DNA of 64,000 nucleotides. Source: Hemerocallis citrina (taxonomy: Eukaryota; Streptophyta; Magnoliopsida; Asparagales; Asphodelaceae). The notes under the pieces were generated by a model. The model did not search any database, was not told where the DNA came from, and saw nothing but the letters and a program-made list of their open reading frames with translations. This document shows, piece by piece, positions 1-10,138 of this stretch. The stretch covers positions 30,570,430 to 30,634,429 of the forward strand of contig CM030359.1 of assembly GCA_017893485.1 (NCBI GenBank). Direction: 5' to 3'. The translations under genes and the position numbers were made by a program. Within the stretch, counting starts at the first letter, position 1. Every line of letters begins with the position of its first letter.

Positions 1-151
1 TTGGGGTACTTACTGATGCCGGCGACAAGGCAGTGGCCATATGTGCGGTCGCGAGTGCCGTCGTTGAAGTTCTTGACGATGACGGCTTTGCAGCCGGCGT
101 AACGGCCTTGGAGGCTTGGGCTCAGGATCTGATGAGGACGACGGCTCGGGT
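1..151 (-). pseudogene. RPL27: Ribosomal protein L27 (eL27) fragment, cut by window edge
   Basis: The minus strand of bases 1-113 translates to a stretch with [24 protein letters not shown] and KYP in the order found in the N-terminal third of cytosolic 60S protein L27, a structural ribosomal subunit protein. A further piece at 131-151 (TRAVVLI) resembles the preceding residues of the family but is separated by a short insertion and lies in a shifted frame, and no in-frame start is seen. It therefore looks like a broken copy. The rest lies beyond the left end of the window. It sits inside the putative LTR element whose LTR is at 339-477 and reads in the same direction as that element. Identity of the fragment is strong; capture by the element is an inference. 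Confidence 0.75.
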
Positions 152-248
152 GGCTGATACGAGGTTGAAGGCTGAGATTAAAGGCTGGGCTACGGGTTGT
201 GTAAGAGGTGGAGCGCAGGGAGGACCACAATGAAGACGACGATGAGAA

Positions 249-272
<24 letters not shown>
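249..272. repeat. Poly-T tract
   Basis: An uninterrupted run of about 24 T (poly-A on the minus strand) lies between the L27 fragment and the primer-binding site. Confidence 0.9.
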
Positions 273-279
<7 letters not shown>

Positions 280-325
280 GAATTTGAGGATTGTAGAAAT
301 TTAGGAGAATTTTTTTTTTATAATT

Positions 326-338
326 GGCTCTGATACCA
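326..338 (-). promoter_or_regulatory. tRNA-iMet primer-binding site
   Basis: The minus strand reads TGGTATCAGAGCC, the usual plant LTR-retrotransposon primer-binding site complementary to the initiator tRNA-Met 3' end. It directly abuts the LTR end at 339, which fixes the element orientation as minus. Confidence 0.8.
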
Positions 339-477
339 TGTTAAGATAAATCAGAGAGAAATGAAGACAATACTGAATATTGAATTAAGAAATAACTGAG
401 TACAATATCTCCTATATATAGGAGGAACCAAATACAAAACTAACCAACTACTCAATGTGAGACTATAATCTCTAACA
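339..477 (-). mobile_element. Short 139-bp LTR (TRIM-like or small Copia-like)
   Basis: The segment starts TGTTA and ends TAACA, is 139 bp long, contains a TATATATA-type promoter box, and is followed on its 3' side (minus strand) by a tRNA-iMet primer-binding site. This is the signature of a 5' LTR on the minus strand, with internal sequence running left out of the window through 338-1. The short length and the host-gene fragment just inside favour a TRIM-like non-autonomous element. The second LTR lies outside the window, so the class is tentative. It lies about 220 bp downstream of the RRP4 stop codon. Confidence 0.65.
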
Positions 478-696
478 ATATCAAAGAATGAAAGGCACTG
501 AAATTCCTCATAGCAATAAGAACATGTCTTTCTCTATCGAAGCCAGATATGTTGGTTTCGTAACAAGATACATTGAGGTGCTAGCCTAAGCTGGAACTAG
601 TAAAAATCTGAACATACAAAAATCCTTCTCTTTATGAGATTGAAGCATATACTACATATCCAAGGACAGAAAAAAAGACTACAGACTTGGCTACTT

Positions 697-1122
697 TCAT
701 ACAAAAATCCTTCTCTTTTTCCTCTTTGAAGTTCTCCTCTGCACTTCCCTCTCTGCTGTCACCACACAGAACTCAGCTCCAAGCATGTCTTTTATAGCAA
801 CATTTGCAGATAAACTTGCCTCAACTGTTGAGGCAATCACTTCTAGCGAAAGAGTGAACCCCAAGGCAGATAGCAAACGGACGGAATTCGCAATCCTACA
901 AATGTTATGCCTTATTTCAAGTGGCATAACCCTTTGTTCTAGCTCTTTGCTCTCATGGTCGTCCAACATGGTGTTCTCTCTGACTTCAACGTGTTCGCCC
1001 ACCCAGATGAAACCGTTACACCCGATAATTAGATCAACACCGTATTTGTTGAGATGGTGGAAATGGTGCTTGCACTGTTTCACTAGGTATGCTGGAACCG
1101 ACAACAATTGACCATTTTCAAG
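697..1122 (-). CDS. RRP4: RRP4 terminal exon (KH domain)
   Basis: The exon follows a TTATTGCAG acceptor and runs 141 codons to a stop at 697-699. It begins LENGQLL and contains VPAYLVK, HFHHL, YGVDLI, the KH-type GCNGFIWVGEHVE segment, RHNICRIAN, LGFTLSLEVI and a Lys/Arg-rich tail (KRKKRR). These match the C-terminal half of plant RRP4 in order and spacing. There is no internal stop or frameshift, so this part is still translatable. The tail is basic, as in other plant RRP4 proteins. Confidence 0.85.
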   Translation of the reverse strand, partial: LENGQLLSVPAYLVKQCKHHFHHLNKYGVDLIIGCNGFIWVGEHVEVRENTMLDDHESKELEQRVMPLEIRHNICRIANSVRLLSALGFTLSLEVIASTVEASLSANVAIKDMLGAEFCVVTAEREVQRRTSKRKKRRIFV

Positions 1123-1500
1123 CTGCAATAAGATGCAACATATACATGAAGTATTAACTATCATTCATTTTTTCCGCAAACAATTTTTTGTACGAGTATC
1201 CAATGTAATTACAAAAGTGATTATTTAACCAGCATAATGAGAAAGACCGGCATTTTAAAAATATTCTCGAATATAAACTTTCGATGGTTGGGTTCTTTTG
1301 TGAAAACTGGTAAATCATACATGTGCAATTGGATGTTTAGAAGATGTACATTAACATGGATAACTATATGGATATAACATTTACAATTATACAGAGGAAG
1401 AAAATAACAATCTCTCATGTAGGTATGGAGATATGTGAGGAAATTAAGGAGATGAATCGCGCGCTCGAAGCAGGATTTTATATCAGTGTGGAACAGCTCA
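1123..1500. other. RRP4 intron remnant flanking the hAT insertion
   Basis: This is intron sequence between the terminal RRP4 exon and the hAT element. Its last 90 bases (about 1420-1508) are similar, in inverted orientation, to 6360-6450 (see the inverted duplication). The plus strand there can be read as an exon-like piece (MNRALEAGFYISV) that I cannot assign to a family. Confidence 0.5.
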
Positions 1501-1551
1501 ATAAGAGACGGGCGGATCCACATGGTGGACAATGGGGGGTCAATTGACCCC

Positions 1552-2716
1552 TGATAAGGACATCTATTATGCTTACATTTTATTTCAGTACCATATTTGT
1601 TTTCGGCAATTATAGCCATATTTAATCTTTTTATGTATTTGAGATTCTAAGAATATTTTAATATTTGTATCAAGATGTATTTTGAGATTATTTATAGGCC
1701 TTGAGATTAATGAGAAAGTATGTTATTCTTGAATAAAAAAATTTGTGTCGAGTTTCTGCTCTTCCTCTCTCTTTGTGTGATACAAGTGAGATCTAAATTA
1801 TTAGAGTTTGTGATAAATCCTAATACAATTTTAGGGTTAGTGATTAACCCTAAAATCTACCCCAAATTAAAATCCCCAAATAAAATTACCCAAACCCTAA
1901 TTTTCCAAATCCCCAAAACAAAACCTAATCCCTAATTCCTCTTTCTCTCTCCCCGATCTGCAGCCAACCCCAACTTCCTCAGCCCAGAATCGACCACCTC
2001 CGATGACTTTCCCAGCCGTCGAGCTCAGCTAGTCGACGCCCTCGCCCAGCCCCAATCCCATTGATCTTCCCGCTGCTCCTCCTTCCCTGTTGACATTCAG
2101 ACCCGAGGACCCCCCCTTTGGCTGCTCAACCTTCCCGTCGAGCTCTCCAACCTCCGGCGACCCCCGACCGCATCGCCCACCTCCTGTCGCCCCCGTCGAG
2201 CTCTGCCCCTCGTCCAAGTCACCAAAGCACCCGATCGAAAATCCCTGGCCTCCTCTCTTTCCGTCAACCACCCCCGCCCTTGCTCTTGAAGTTGTTGTTG
2301 CCATTGCTGTTCCTTTGAGTGCTGTGTTCTGCGTGTTCAACCCAAGATCTACACAGTGTTTTTTGAACCCTCGATATACTCTTTCCACTTTTGAATATTT
2401 GTGTTCTACTGCTCTGTTATCTATTATATTAGCTGATTTGCCTGTCGTCCACAAAACAATTGAGATTGAATATTCCACTTGCTTGATTAGAGTACGAATC
2501 AAAATTGAATCTTTTATTTGCTAAACACTTAAGGATTTAATTATTGATTGTAGAGTTGAATTAGTAATTGGGATTGTTAAACGTAATTCAGTTCTTAAAA
2601 ATTCATCCAACCAATTAATCGTTTAAAATTCCAACTTTGATCTGCACCTACATGTTGGTAAAATTAATCCATTAAGAATCTTGGAAATTCTCTATTTTAA
2701 GGTTAGTTTTATATCA
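1552..2716 (+). repeat. 5' LTR of deleted gypsy element
   Basis: The 1165-bp direct repeat aligns along its length with 4816-5978. Its middle is C-rich (proline/serine-rich frames on both strands, also present in the other LTR), which I take as leader sequence, not genes. Confidence 0.92.
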
Positions 2717-2719
2717 TTT

Positions 2720-2732
2720 TGGTATCAGAGCA
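2720..2732 (+). promoter_or_regulatory. Primer-binding site of deleted gypsy element
   Basis: TGGTATCAGAGC lies three bases inside the 5' LTR end and is complementary to the tRNA-iMet 3' end. Confidence 0.85.
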
Positions 2733-2991
2733 AAGGTTCTTAAAACCCTAGTTCTTGCATCGTAGGCATCAATTTTGCATTCATTTAGGATTGTATAGTC
2801 TTTTATTTCTTTCTTTCTTTTATTTTAGGTCATTTCAGACTCATTTGAAAAAGAAAAAAAAAATAGGACACACGACCCCTAGTTTCCACTTTTGGTGGAT
2901 GCGTCTTCGCAGCACCATCGCAGATCCTGAAGAGCCTTTATTATCCCTTCCAAATCACCTAATTAGGAATCCTAGACTTCCCCGACCTGAA

Positions 2992-4212
2992 ATGGATAAC
3001 TCTGATATCTCCGCTACCCTAGCTGCCATTCAAGCAACTCTTGCCAATATCAATCAGAGGCTTGAGAAAGTGAAGTTAAATCAAACTATTGTCCCTGAGC
3101 TTCATGCCAATCGTCAGATCCCTCAGTGTTCGTGTCGATCAACGTCAAGAACGTGACCCTGACGAACAATATAAGAAGATGTTAAGACTGACGTTCCCCA
3201 GTTTGAAGGCCACATGGAACCCCAAGCTTACCTCGATTGGATCCGTGCCATGGACCACTACTTTGTATGGTTTGAAATGAGCGAAGCCCTGAAGGTTAAA
3301 TTTGCCACTATGAAATTGACGGGTAAACCTCAACAACACTAAACCAATCTTGAACATGCCCGCAGAGGCCGAGGCCTGGCACCTATAGCCACTTGCAATG
3401 CCATGAAAGTGAAGTTCTCTAAGAGATATGTACCGTTATCGTTCCACACCCGATTGCTAGATTCGTGGAACCAACTGTATCAAGGAAGTAAATCCACGCA
3501 AGAATATGTTGACAAATTTGATGACTTCCTTATTCGGTGCAATGCTTTAGGTAAAGAGAGTGGAGAACAAACTATCTCTAGGTTCAGAGCTGGACGACGA
3601 GCTAACCTTCGGAACAAGCTAATTCATAGAAATGTAGACTCACTTGCGGCAGCTTATGCTCTTGTCCTCGATATGGATTCCCTTAAAGCAAGTTCTCATT
3701 ATAAGTCCAGCGATTCGATGGTTCATTCCTCTAGAACGAATCCTCCTGACCCCTCTAGACCTGAGCACTCCTCTCCTCAGTACCCTAACAAGTCTTACCC
3801 AAATAAACATACTTCAAATTCCTATTCACATAGAAATGACAACACGGCTAAGAACACTGAAATAGACTATTCTAAGATTGATCCTCTCACTAAGTGCTAT
3901 AAATGTAAGGGATATGGCCATGTTGCTGGCAACTGTCCCAGCCCAAGTAGAATCAATATAGTAGAGGGTACCGCAGTCATCGCTGATGAGCCCGACAATG
4001 AGTTTACCTATGAACCTAATGTAAGTGATGACTTTGATGAAAAAGAGAATGACCAGTTTTTCAATTGTATTCAGTCTGTCCAGTCACCTCCATTGAGTGT
4101 ACCTGAGTCATCCATCATTTTCCAAGTCACTTGGCAGCCTATAGATTTTATCCAGGTGTTAGAACATTCTAGAGTCAGAGTCTGCACCCACATTTGCATA
4201 TCACATTCATGA
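2992..4212 (+). pseudogene. gag of deleted gypsy element, with frameshifts
   Basis: This encodes the structural Gag that packages element RNA in cytoplasmic particles. An ATG at 2992 opens a coiled-coil-like stretch (NINQRLEK). A frame change near 3100-3160 leads into a typical retrotransposon gag core (PQFEGHMEP, YLDWIRAMDHYF, FATMKLTG) with a stop near 3340. The frame from 3403 carries the rest of the core (SWNQLYQGS, TQEYVDKFDDF, NKLIHR) and a complete CCHC zinc knuckle, CYKCKGYGHVAGNC, near 3895-3936. The frame ends at 4212 at the internal deletion junction. At least one frameshift and one stop make it non-functional. Confidence 0.85.
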
Positions 4213-4213
4213 C

Positions 4214-4815
4214 TTGCATAGAGAAATTTTCATGGAACTTAATGAGAATAATTTTAACTACAAGTTAATAGCAGATACTAGAAGAAAATTTATAACTTTT
4301 GATATTAGTGACGAGGTGATGGTTCGGATTCATCTGGAACAGTTTCTTGTTGGACCCGTTAATAACTTGAACATACGTGCTGCAGGCTCATTTAAGATTC
4401 TACATGCAATCAATGATAATACCTACGTCGTTGACCTTCCTGAAGGTTTTGGCATAAGACTTTCAATATTGAGGATCTAGTACTTTATGAAGGCTCAAAA
4501 TTTAACCCTAAAAATTTTCTTATAGATGAGCCTACCCTGCAGCCTAATGGTGAGATTCCCACATTTACCCCTTTACCTGATACTATTCACCCACCGACAG
4601 AAGAATTGAATAATATTTTAGATGATCAGATAATCTCCACAAGAGATGGTGGTGTGCACAAGTATTTGGTGAGGTGGAAAAACAAGTCAAAGTCGGATGA
4701 CACTTGCAGTGATCGTGAGGGGCTCCCGTAACTGGATCCAGATCTTTTGGAGCACCATGACAGGATCACTTGTTTTGACTCGACTGGGTCGAGCTCTCTC
4801 CCACCCGGTGAGAAT
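4214..4815 (+). pseudogene. Integrase C-terminus and chromo-like tail of deleted gypsy element
   Basis: Immediately after the gag frame the sequence jumps to the end of pol. DEVMVRIHLEQF and AINDNTYVVDLP fit the C-terminal domain of gypsy integrase, which binds DNA. A further frame near 4640-4735 (HKYLVRWKNK, LDPDLLEHH) resembles the chromo-like module that targets insertion. Stops and frame changes separate the pieces. The junction near 4140-4214 therefore marks loss of roughly all enzymatic domains. Confidence 0.75.
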
Positions 4816-5978
4816 GACAAGGACATCTATTCTGTTTAAATTTTATTTCAGTACCACATTTGTTTTCGGCAATTATAGCCATATGTAATCTTTTTTATGT
4901 ATTTGAGATTCTAAGAATATTTTAATATTTGTATCAAGATGTATTTTGAGATTATTTATAGGCCTTGAGATTAATGAGAAAGTATGTCATTCTTGATTAA
5001 AAAAATTTGTGTTGAGTTTCTGCTCTTCCTCTCTCTCTTTGTGTGATACAAGTGAGATCTAAATTATTAGGGTTTGTGATAAATCCTAATACAATTTTAG
5101 GATTAGTGATTAACCCTAAAATCTACCCCAAATTAAAATCCCCAAATAAAATTACCCAAACCCTAATTTTCCAAATCCCCAAAACAAAACCTAATCCCTA
5201 ATTTCTCTTTCTCTCTCCCCGATTTGCAGCCAACCCCAACTTCCTCAGCCCCGAATCGACCACCTCCGACGACTTTCCCAGCCATCGAGCTCAGCCAGTC
5301 GACGCCCTCGTCCAGCCCCAATCCCGTTGATCTTCCCGCTGCTCCTCCTTCCCTGTTGACATTCAAACCCGAGGACCCCCCCTTGGCTGCTTAACCTTCC
5401 CGTAGAGCTCTCCAACCTCCGGCGACCACCGACCGCGTTGCCCACCTCCTGTCGCCCCCGTCAAGCTCTGCCCCTCGTCCAAGTCACCAAAGCACCCGAT
5501 CGAAAATCCCTGGCCTCCTCTCTTTCCGTCGATCACCCCCGCCATTGCTCTTGAAGTTGTTGTTGCCATTGCTGTTCCTTTGAGTGCTGTGTTCTGCATG
5601 TTCAACCCAAGATCTACACAGTTTTTCGAACCCTCGATATACTCTTTCCACTTTTGAATATTTGTGTTCTACTGCTCTGTTATCTATTATATTATCTGAT
5701 TTGCCTGTCGTCTACAAAACAATTGAGATTGAGTATTCCACTTGCTTGATTAGAGTACGAATCAAAATTGAATCTTTTACTTGCTAAACACTTAGGGATT
5801 TAATTATTGATTGTAGAGTTGAATAGTAATTGGGATTGTTAAACATGATTCAGTTCTTGAAAATCCATCCAACCAATTAATCGTTTAAAATTCCAACTTT
5901 GATCCACACTTACGTGTTGGTAAAATTAATCCACTAAGAATCTTGGAAATTCTCTATTTTAGGGTTAGTTTTACATCA
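4816..5978 (+). repeat. 3' LTR of deleted gypsy element
   Basis: The 1163-bp partner of the 5' LTR differs from it by scattered substitutions and a few 1-2 base indels. It ends ACATCA before the ACCCC duplication. Confidence 0.92.
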
Positions 5979-5983
5979 ACCCC

Positions 5984-6220
5984 TTTGAACTTTTGAAAAT
6001 TGCATAGATACCACACATAATTTTGGTATCTTTATCAATACTTATAAAAGTTGACACTTCTAGACTTTTAAACTTTGCATAGATACCACACTTAATTTGG
6101 GTATCTTTATAAATACTTGTAACAATTGACTTCTTCAACTTTTGAAAATTGCATAGATACTATACACAATTTGAATATTTATGTAAATATTTACAACAAT
6201 TGACCAACTTTCCTTTAATT
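5984..6220. repeat. Three imperfect copies of a roughly 70-bp repeat
   Basis: The phrase TTGCATAGATAC with a following A/T-rich stretch and TTGAC recurs three times within 5984-6220. The block belongs to the right part of the hAT-like element. Confidence 0.75.
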
Positions 6221-6271
6221 TTATTTGATGTTGTTCTTGGACCCCTTTGACAAAATTTCTTGCCTCCGCTC

Positions 6272-6450
6272 CTGATAAGACATGTTCATAGATAATAACA
6301 ATGATAAAGTTCAAGCGGAATAGATGATATAGATTACTTACAACAATATATATAATATGGTTATTATCTATGAACATATGTCTTACAGAGCTGCACCCAC
6401 ACTGATATAAAATCCAGCTTTGAGAGCCCGATTCATCTCTGACCTCATTA
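6272..6450. repeat. Inverted duplication interrupted by the hAT insertion
   Basis: Bases 6275-6299 are repeated inverted at 6360-6385. The inverted copy continues to about 6450 with sequence matching 1420-1508 on the other side of the hAT element. The plus copy was evidently one piece (1420-1508 joined to 6275-6299) before insertion, and 6360-6450 is the uninterrupted inverted partner. This independently supports the hAT insertion site. Confidence 0.75.
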
Positions 6451-6800
6451 TCAACAGAACCAAATGCATCGTCCAATATCATAATAGTAACTTAGAGAGG
6501 ACAGTTGAAGAGTCATAGAGCAGGACTGCAAGAATTATTGGAGAGAACATACCAGCTGGAGAGATATGAAGACTAGAGTTTGACTGTTGTTCTAGGACGA
6601 GGAGCAACGTAGCTTGGCCATGTGCAAATAGATCAGGTGGCTTAGGTTTTTTAGTTAGATATGTAATATCCTAAACACAAAATAAAAATCTACAAATTCT
6701 TATATACACAAGTCCTGCCACACTAGGTGTATTTTCTAAAAACTCGGAGAGGGCAAATCTGCAAAATTCCCATTAATGCTAATTGAATCAGATGCTAAAT
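6451..6800. other. RRP4 intron, no recognisable feature
   Basis: Unique AT-rich sequence with no convincing exon or element boundary. Confidence 0.5.
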
Positions 6801-6803
6801 ACC

Positions 6804-6922
6804 ATGTGTATGTATGTATGTATGTATGCATGCATGCACGTACGTATGTATCTTCCATCCAGCACCACTTTTATATATGTATGCATGTATGTATGTATCT
6901 TCCATCCAGCACCACTTTTATA
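6804..6922. repeat. ATGT-type microsatellite with 47-bp duplication
   Basis: Runs of TATG/CATG units are followed by a segment (ATCTTCCATCCAGCACCAC) that occurs twice, 47 bp apart, at about 6850 and 6897. The second copy is also the outer end of the foldback element at 6906-7252. Confidence 0.85.
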
Positions 6923-7252
6923 AGCACTCGATGACCACCCATTGATATGCACCCCCCATGAAATATCGGTACCGTTCATCTTGTTCTACAAGCCCAACAT
7001 AGTCTAAGAAAAAGAAATCAAGTTATTTGACATTCATTTGCCCATCCATCATGTTGTTAGAAAAATAACGAATTTTCAGCCATACAATGTTGTGACGTAA
7101 ATCATAAATAAATGAAAAAAAAAAAAAAAAAAAAACTTGATTTCTTGTTCTTAGACTATCTTAGGCGTGTAGAACAAGATGAGCGGTTCAAATTTTTCCT
7201 GGGGGTTTATATCAATGGGTGCTCATGGAGTGCTTGTTAAAGTGGTGCTCGA
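6906..7252. mobile_element. Foldback MITE, copy A
   Basis: The two halves are inverted copies of roughly 110 bp (outer end CAGCACCAC, inner part TTGTTCTACA and GAAATCAAGT) around a short centre with an A-tract at about 7114-7134. The centre (CAGCCATACAAT, TAAATCAT, CATCCATCATGTTGTTA) is shared with the copy at 63618-63963, so both belong to one family. It has no coding capacity and lies in the RRP4 intron. Confidence 0.8.
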
Positions 7253-7261
7253 TCGGATATT

Positions 7262-7306
7262 TTCTATATATATATAGAGAGAGATATAGAGAGAGAGAGA
7301 GAGAGA
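7262..7306. repeat. (TA)n(GA)n microsatellite
   Basis: A TA tract passes directly into a GA tract, the same compound arrangement found next to inverted-repeat elements at 44852 and 63513. Confidence 0.9.
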
Positions 7307-7469
7307 ACTTTGGTGAGAACCATGTGAGAACTTTTTCTGCGGACAATAGTTGAAAAAATTGAAGAATTAATTTTGATTAACATGACAAATTTACTCCAAG
7401 TATGGAAGATCAAGTCATTGAAGACTTGCCTGCCAATGTAATAAAGCGTTACAAATTGTAACTTTATTC

Positions 7470-7760
7470 TTCTAATGACATGATACATAGACAATTGAAA
7501 TATTTTTTATAATGACATGATACATAGACAAATGAATTTCAAATAACTTCAGTCATTTAATCAATTTGAACGGTTTAAATCATCCATTGGATGGCTATAC
7601 ATGAAGTCACGAGGCTTACTGGGAGAACGGTTACATATATATATATCAAGGTGTTTAGTTTTCACCGGATCACTTTCATATATATATTCCAAATCTCAAA
7701 TCAATGGAAGCATATTAAAAAAAAACCTCAACGATATATATCAAGGTGTTTAGTTTTCTA
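7470..7760. repeat. Short direct repeats in the RRP4 intron
   Basis: TAATGACATGATACATAGAC occurs twice (about 7475 and 7511). A TATATATCAAGGTGTTTAGT phrase occurs twice (about 7640 and 7732), the second copy ending next to the eroded RRP4 exon. The flanks suggest the scar of one or more small insertions. Confidence 0.7.
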
Positions 7761-7768
7761 CATAATCT

Positions 7769-7800
7769 GGATCTATGAGCTGGCATCCATGAACTTCAGC
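7769..7800 (-). pseudogene. RRP4: Eroded RRP4 exon (end of S1 domain)
   Basis: After a TTTACAG acceptor the minus strand encodes AEVHGCQ, matching the AEVRGFQ start of the next expected RRP4 exon. It then diverges into unrelated sequence with a stop within about 16 codons. The remaining 13 or so expected residues before the KH exon were not found. The exon is placed by order, acceptor and seven residues only. Confidence 0.5.
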
Positions 7801-8554
7801 CTGTAAACCAAAAGGGAAGTAGAATAGTAAAATAACAAAGAAAGAACGAAGTTTACAGCACAAATCATAATCAACAATTATTCTAAACAGGTGGTCCAAC
7901 AGAAATAAATCAAAAAACACAATAACTAATTTTTTTTGTCAAACTAGGCAGGTGGCCTAGGGGCGTCATGGCATATTAAAAACCAGGATATTAAATAGCC
8001 AAGAGTCAGTTTAACAACTAATTATAAATACCAGATTTCTGCATGTATAAATTTGTTCAAACCGCGTGATTTTCAATTTTATGACATGTAGATCACAGTC
8101 AACTGTGTGCATCATGCATTTGGGAGAAGTACGTATGCCGAATGGGTGGCACTCTAGGAAAATCTCCCTGAGTGCCACTCTATGTTCCTTATTCTCTAAT
8201 TTATTATAGTGTAAAAGTTCTAGTTAAGTTTTTAACTATATGAAAAAGGAAATTTTATTACAGGGGACGATAATAGTGCATGACCCAATTGTTTATTGAC
8301 TTTTGGGTGAATAAAAAGAGATATTTTAGATGAAGTAGTAAATCTGGAAGAAGTCATAAGATATAAACATATCCTCGTTAGTGTTACATCTTAAACATAC
8401 ACTGATGTCCCCCTCACTAGGCAACATGCTCATCAAGGTAAAGTTCCAAATATTTAGTTTCTTCATTGAATGAAATAACTTTGTATTGTTGGAAGAAGTT
8501 AATTAATTCTTTAAAAAAAACAATGACAAAGAATGCAAGGAGAAAGAAACTTAC
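7801..8554. other. RRP4 intron
   Basis: The interval between two RRP4 exons holds unique AT-rich sequence with no transposon termini that I can recognise. Confidence 0.6.
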
Positions 8555-8620
8555 ACAAACAACGTCATTTTCTTTGAAGATACTACGCATGTTAAGTTCA
8601 TCCACAGCAGTTCTGCGCCT
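8555..8620 (-). CDS. RRP4: RRP4 exon (RRRTAVDELNMRS)
   Basis: This 66-bp exon encodes 22 residues (RRRTAVDELNMRS, then IFKENDVVC) that are among the most conserved of RRP4, in the S1 RNA-binding domain. It is framed by an ATTGCAG acceptor and a GTAAGT donor and has no stop. Phase 0 at both ends joins it to the exon at 9399-9488. Confidence 0.88.
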
Positions 8621-9398
8621 CTGCAATGATAAAAGTAACCTAGTAAGATGGTAGCTTGGCTCAAAGTAACTATATAAAGTGGAAATATTCAATAGCTGCC
8701 GACAAATAAAAATAAAAATCCTATCACTTAAGACATTTTCCTTGGTCCTGAGGAACCTTTCAACAGTTGTACCCAGGTTTTTTCTTTTCCTTTTTCTTTT
8801 TCGGTCTCCCTATTGCCACTGCAGATTGGAAGATTTGGACCCTAGACCTCTCACTAAGCATGGGGAACTTCATAACGCATGAGCCATTGCTCATTTGATA
8901 TGAGTACACTGGTCAGATGACCTTAAATTGACCTAAAAGATAACTCTCCCTGATAGAGTGGCCTTACATGGCAGAAATTTAAATCACTTTGGAGGGTTAA
9001 TATAAGGTGGAGAGCCGGTTCCAGGATTCAACCCAACTATCCTATCAGTGTTTCTAGGTTAGAGTTGTGCTTTATGGTGGGAAGGGTTCAATTAAGATGA
9101 TACACATCCTTTGTGGTTTATAAGGATAACCCCTTTGACTTGGTAAACTTCAGGATTCAGGATAACTATGAAATTACAATAACCAGTATGGTGTGACCTG
9201 GAAGTTGGAAAAATCCATTGACCATACTTCAGTTCAGCTAACGATGAGCATCAATAAAAGCCCAATGTCTTATCATATGCATCTTTCCATTACAAAATAC
9301 ATACTTATGGGTTACAACTAGTACTAAGAATAAAATTACTTTAAAAAATTACAAGATATCATGATAATATTATAAGGGAATCAGTGAACATGTGGAAC

Positions 9399-9488
9399 CT
9401 GAATCCCATCTGGGAAGTTCATAGATGAAAGCATCAACACTGCATCCTGACTGAAATTTATCTCCAGCCTCCAACGCTTCGGAGCAAT
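9399..9488 (-). CDS. RRP4: RRP4 exon (S1 domain)
   Basis: The 90-bp exon encodes 30 residues including IAPKRWRLEINFSQDA and LMLSSMNFPDG, the centre of the RRP4 S1 domain. The acceptor is TTTAAAG and the donor GTTCCA. The frame is open and continuous with exons on either side: VLE of the 30.2 kb exon joins IAPKRW here. The preceding intron is about 20.7 kb, swollen by four nested or adjacent retroelements. Confidence 0.88.
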
Positions 9489-9789
9489 CTTTAAAAGAAA
9501 ACAAAGACAAATCAAGAAAAATTGTACAGAGCATATGCAAAAGTATAACGGATAACAATTTCAAATACAAGCCAAGTCATAATTGAATAACTAAGTTTTC
9601 CCAACATGTTACAACATCCAGTATCTGCCTCTTAATTCCAATACCGGTTCGGCATTCAAACAAATATGGGTATATTGATTCCGTGTACCTCAGATTTGGT
9701 ATCAATTTCTTATTGTGTTCGAATAATTAATCAAAAATTATACACAAATATCCAAAAAAATGGAAATCTTAAAGCAAACATTTCCATCA

Positions 9790-9812
9790 GTTTTTCTCTT
9801 TTTTTTTGTGTG
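9790..9812 (-). other. A-rich tail of the LINE remnant
   Basis: The minus strand carries an A9 run plus further A-rich sequence directly after the RNase H frame, consistent with the poly-A end of a LINE. Confidence 0.55.
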
Positions 9813-10138
9813 GAAAGAATAGCCTTAGCTAGCTTTTATTAGACTCGACAAAAACATCTCATGACTAGGAGGTGGGAGGGAATCACCAACCCAATTATCA
9901 AATAAGACATGGGCAAGGAGAGGGACACTGACTGGCTTATGAGCAGCTAGGTTGTGTCCTCTTGACTCAAAGACTAGCATAACATTAGCATTACAACACA
10001 TGAGCCCTCTACAAGCAAAGACTCATTGGCATGCCTCTCCATGGTGGGCTGCAGTTGCTGATCCATCTCACTGCATCAAACGAGTCAATAGAGATCACAC
10101 TGTTGTCTTGGAAATGGAGGCATCCACACATCTACTCT
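9813..10138 (-). pseudogene. LINE RNase H domain remnant, 3' part
   Basis: On the minus strand, broken frames include SIDSFDAV and FESRGHNLAAH, typical of the RNase H domain (RVT_3 type) at the end of plant LINE ORF2 proteins, which degrades RNA in RNA-DNA hybrids. It is followed by an A-rich tail at 9790-9812, as expected for a LINE 3' end. The domain is interrupted at 10139 by the solo LTR and resumes at 23987. Frameshifts and stops are present. Confidence 0.65.

Larger units (their letters stand above)
1552..5978 (+). mobile_element. Ty3/gypsy element, internally deleted, TSD ACCCC
   Basis: Two long direct repeats (1552-2716 and 4816-5978) both start TGA and end ATCA or ACATCA. They are flanked by an identical 5-bp duplication, ACCCC, at 1547-1551 and 5979-5983. 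A primer-binding site (TGGTATCAGAGC) begins at 2720. Only gag and the end of the integrase/chromo-like region remain inside; protease, reverse transcriptase, RNase H and the integrase core are gone, so it is a non-autonomous deletion derivative. It is inserted in the hAT-like element, hence younger than it. Confidence 0.93.
1509..6274. mobile_element. Non-autonomous hAT-like element hosting a gypsy element
   Basis: The left end reads CGGGCGGATCC and the right end, reverse-complemented, reads CAGGAGCGGAGG, which is the CAGGGGCGGA-type terminus common in plant hAT elements. The flanks ATAAGAGA (1501-1508) and ATAAGACA (6275-6282) match at 7 of 8 bases, fitting an 8-bp hAT target duplication. 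Without the inserted gypsy element it would be only about 335 bp, with no coding capacity. Its right part contains three imperfect copies of a roughly 70-bp repeat. Confidence 0.6.

Noticed and set aside
785..1111. Plus-strand frame of 108 codons opposite the RRP4 terminal exon
   Set aside because: The minus strand carries clear RRP4 homology, so this is its antisense shadow.
2029..2524. Pro/Ser- and Gly-rich frames on both strands
   Set aside because: They lie in the gypsy LTR and recur in the second LTR; composition explains them.
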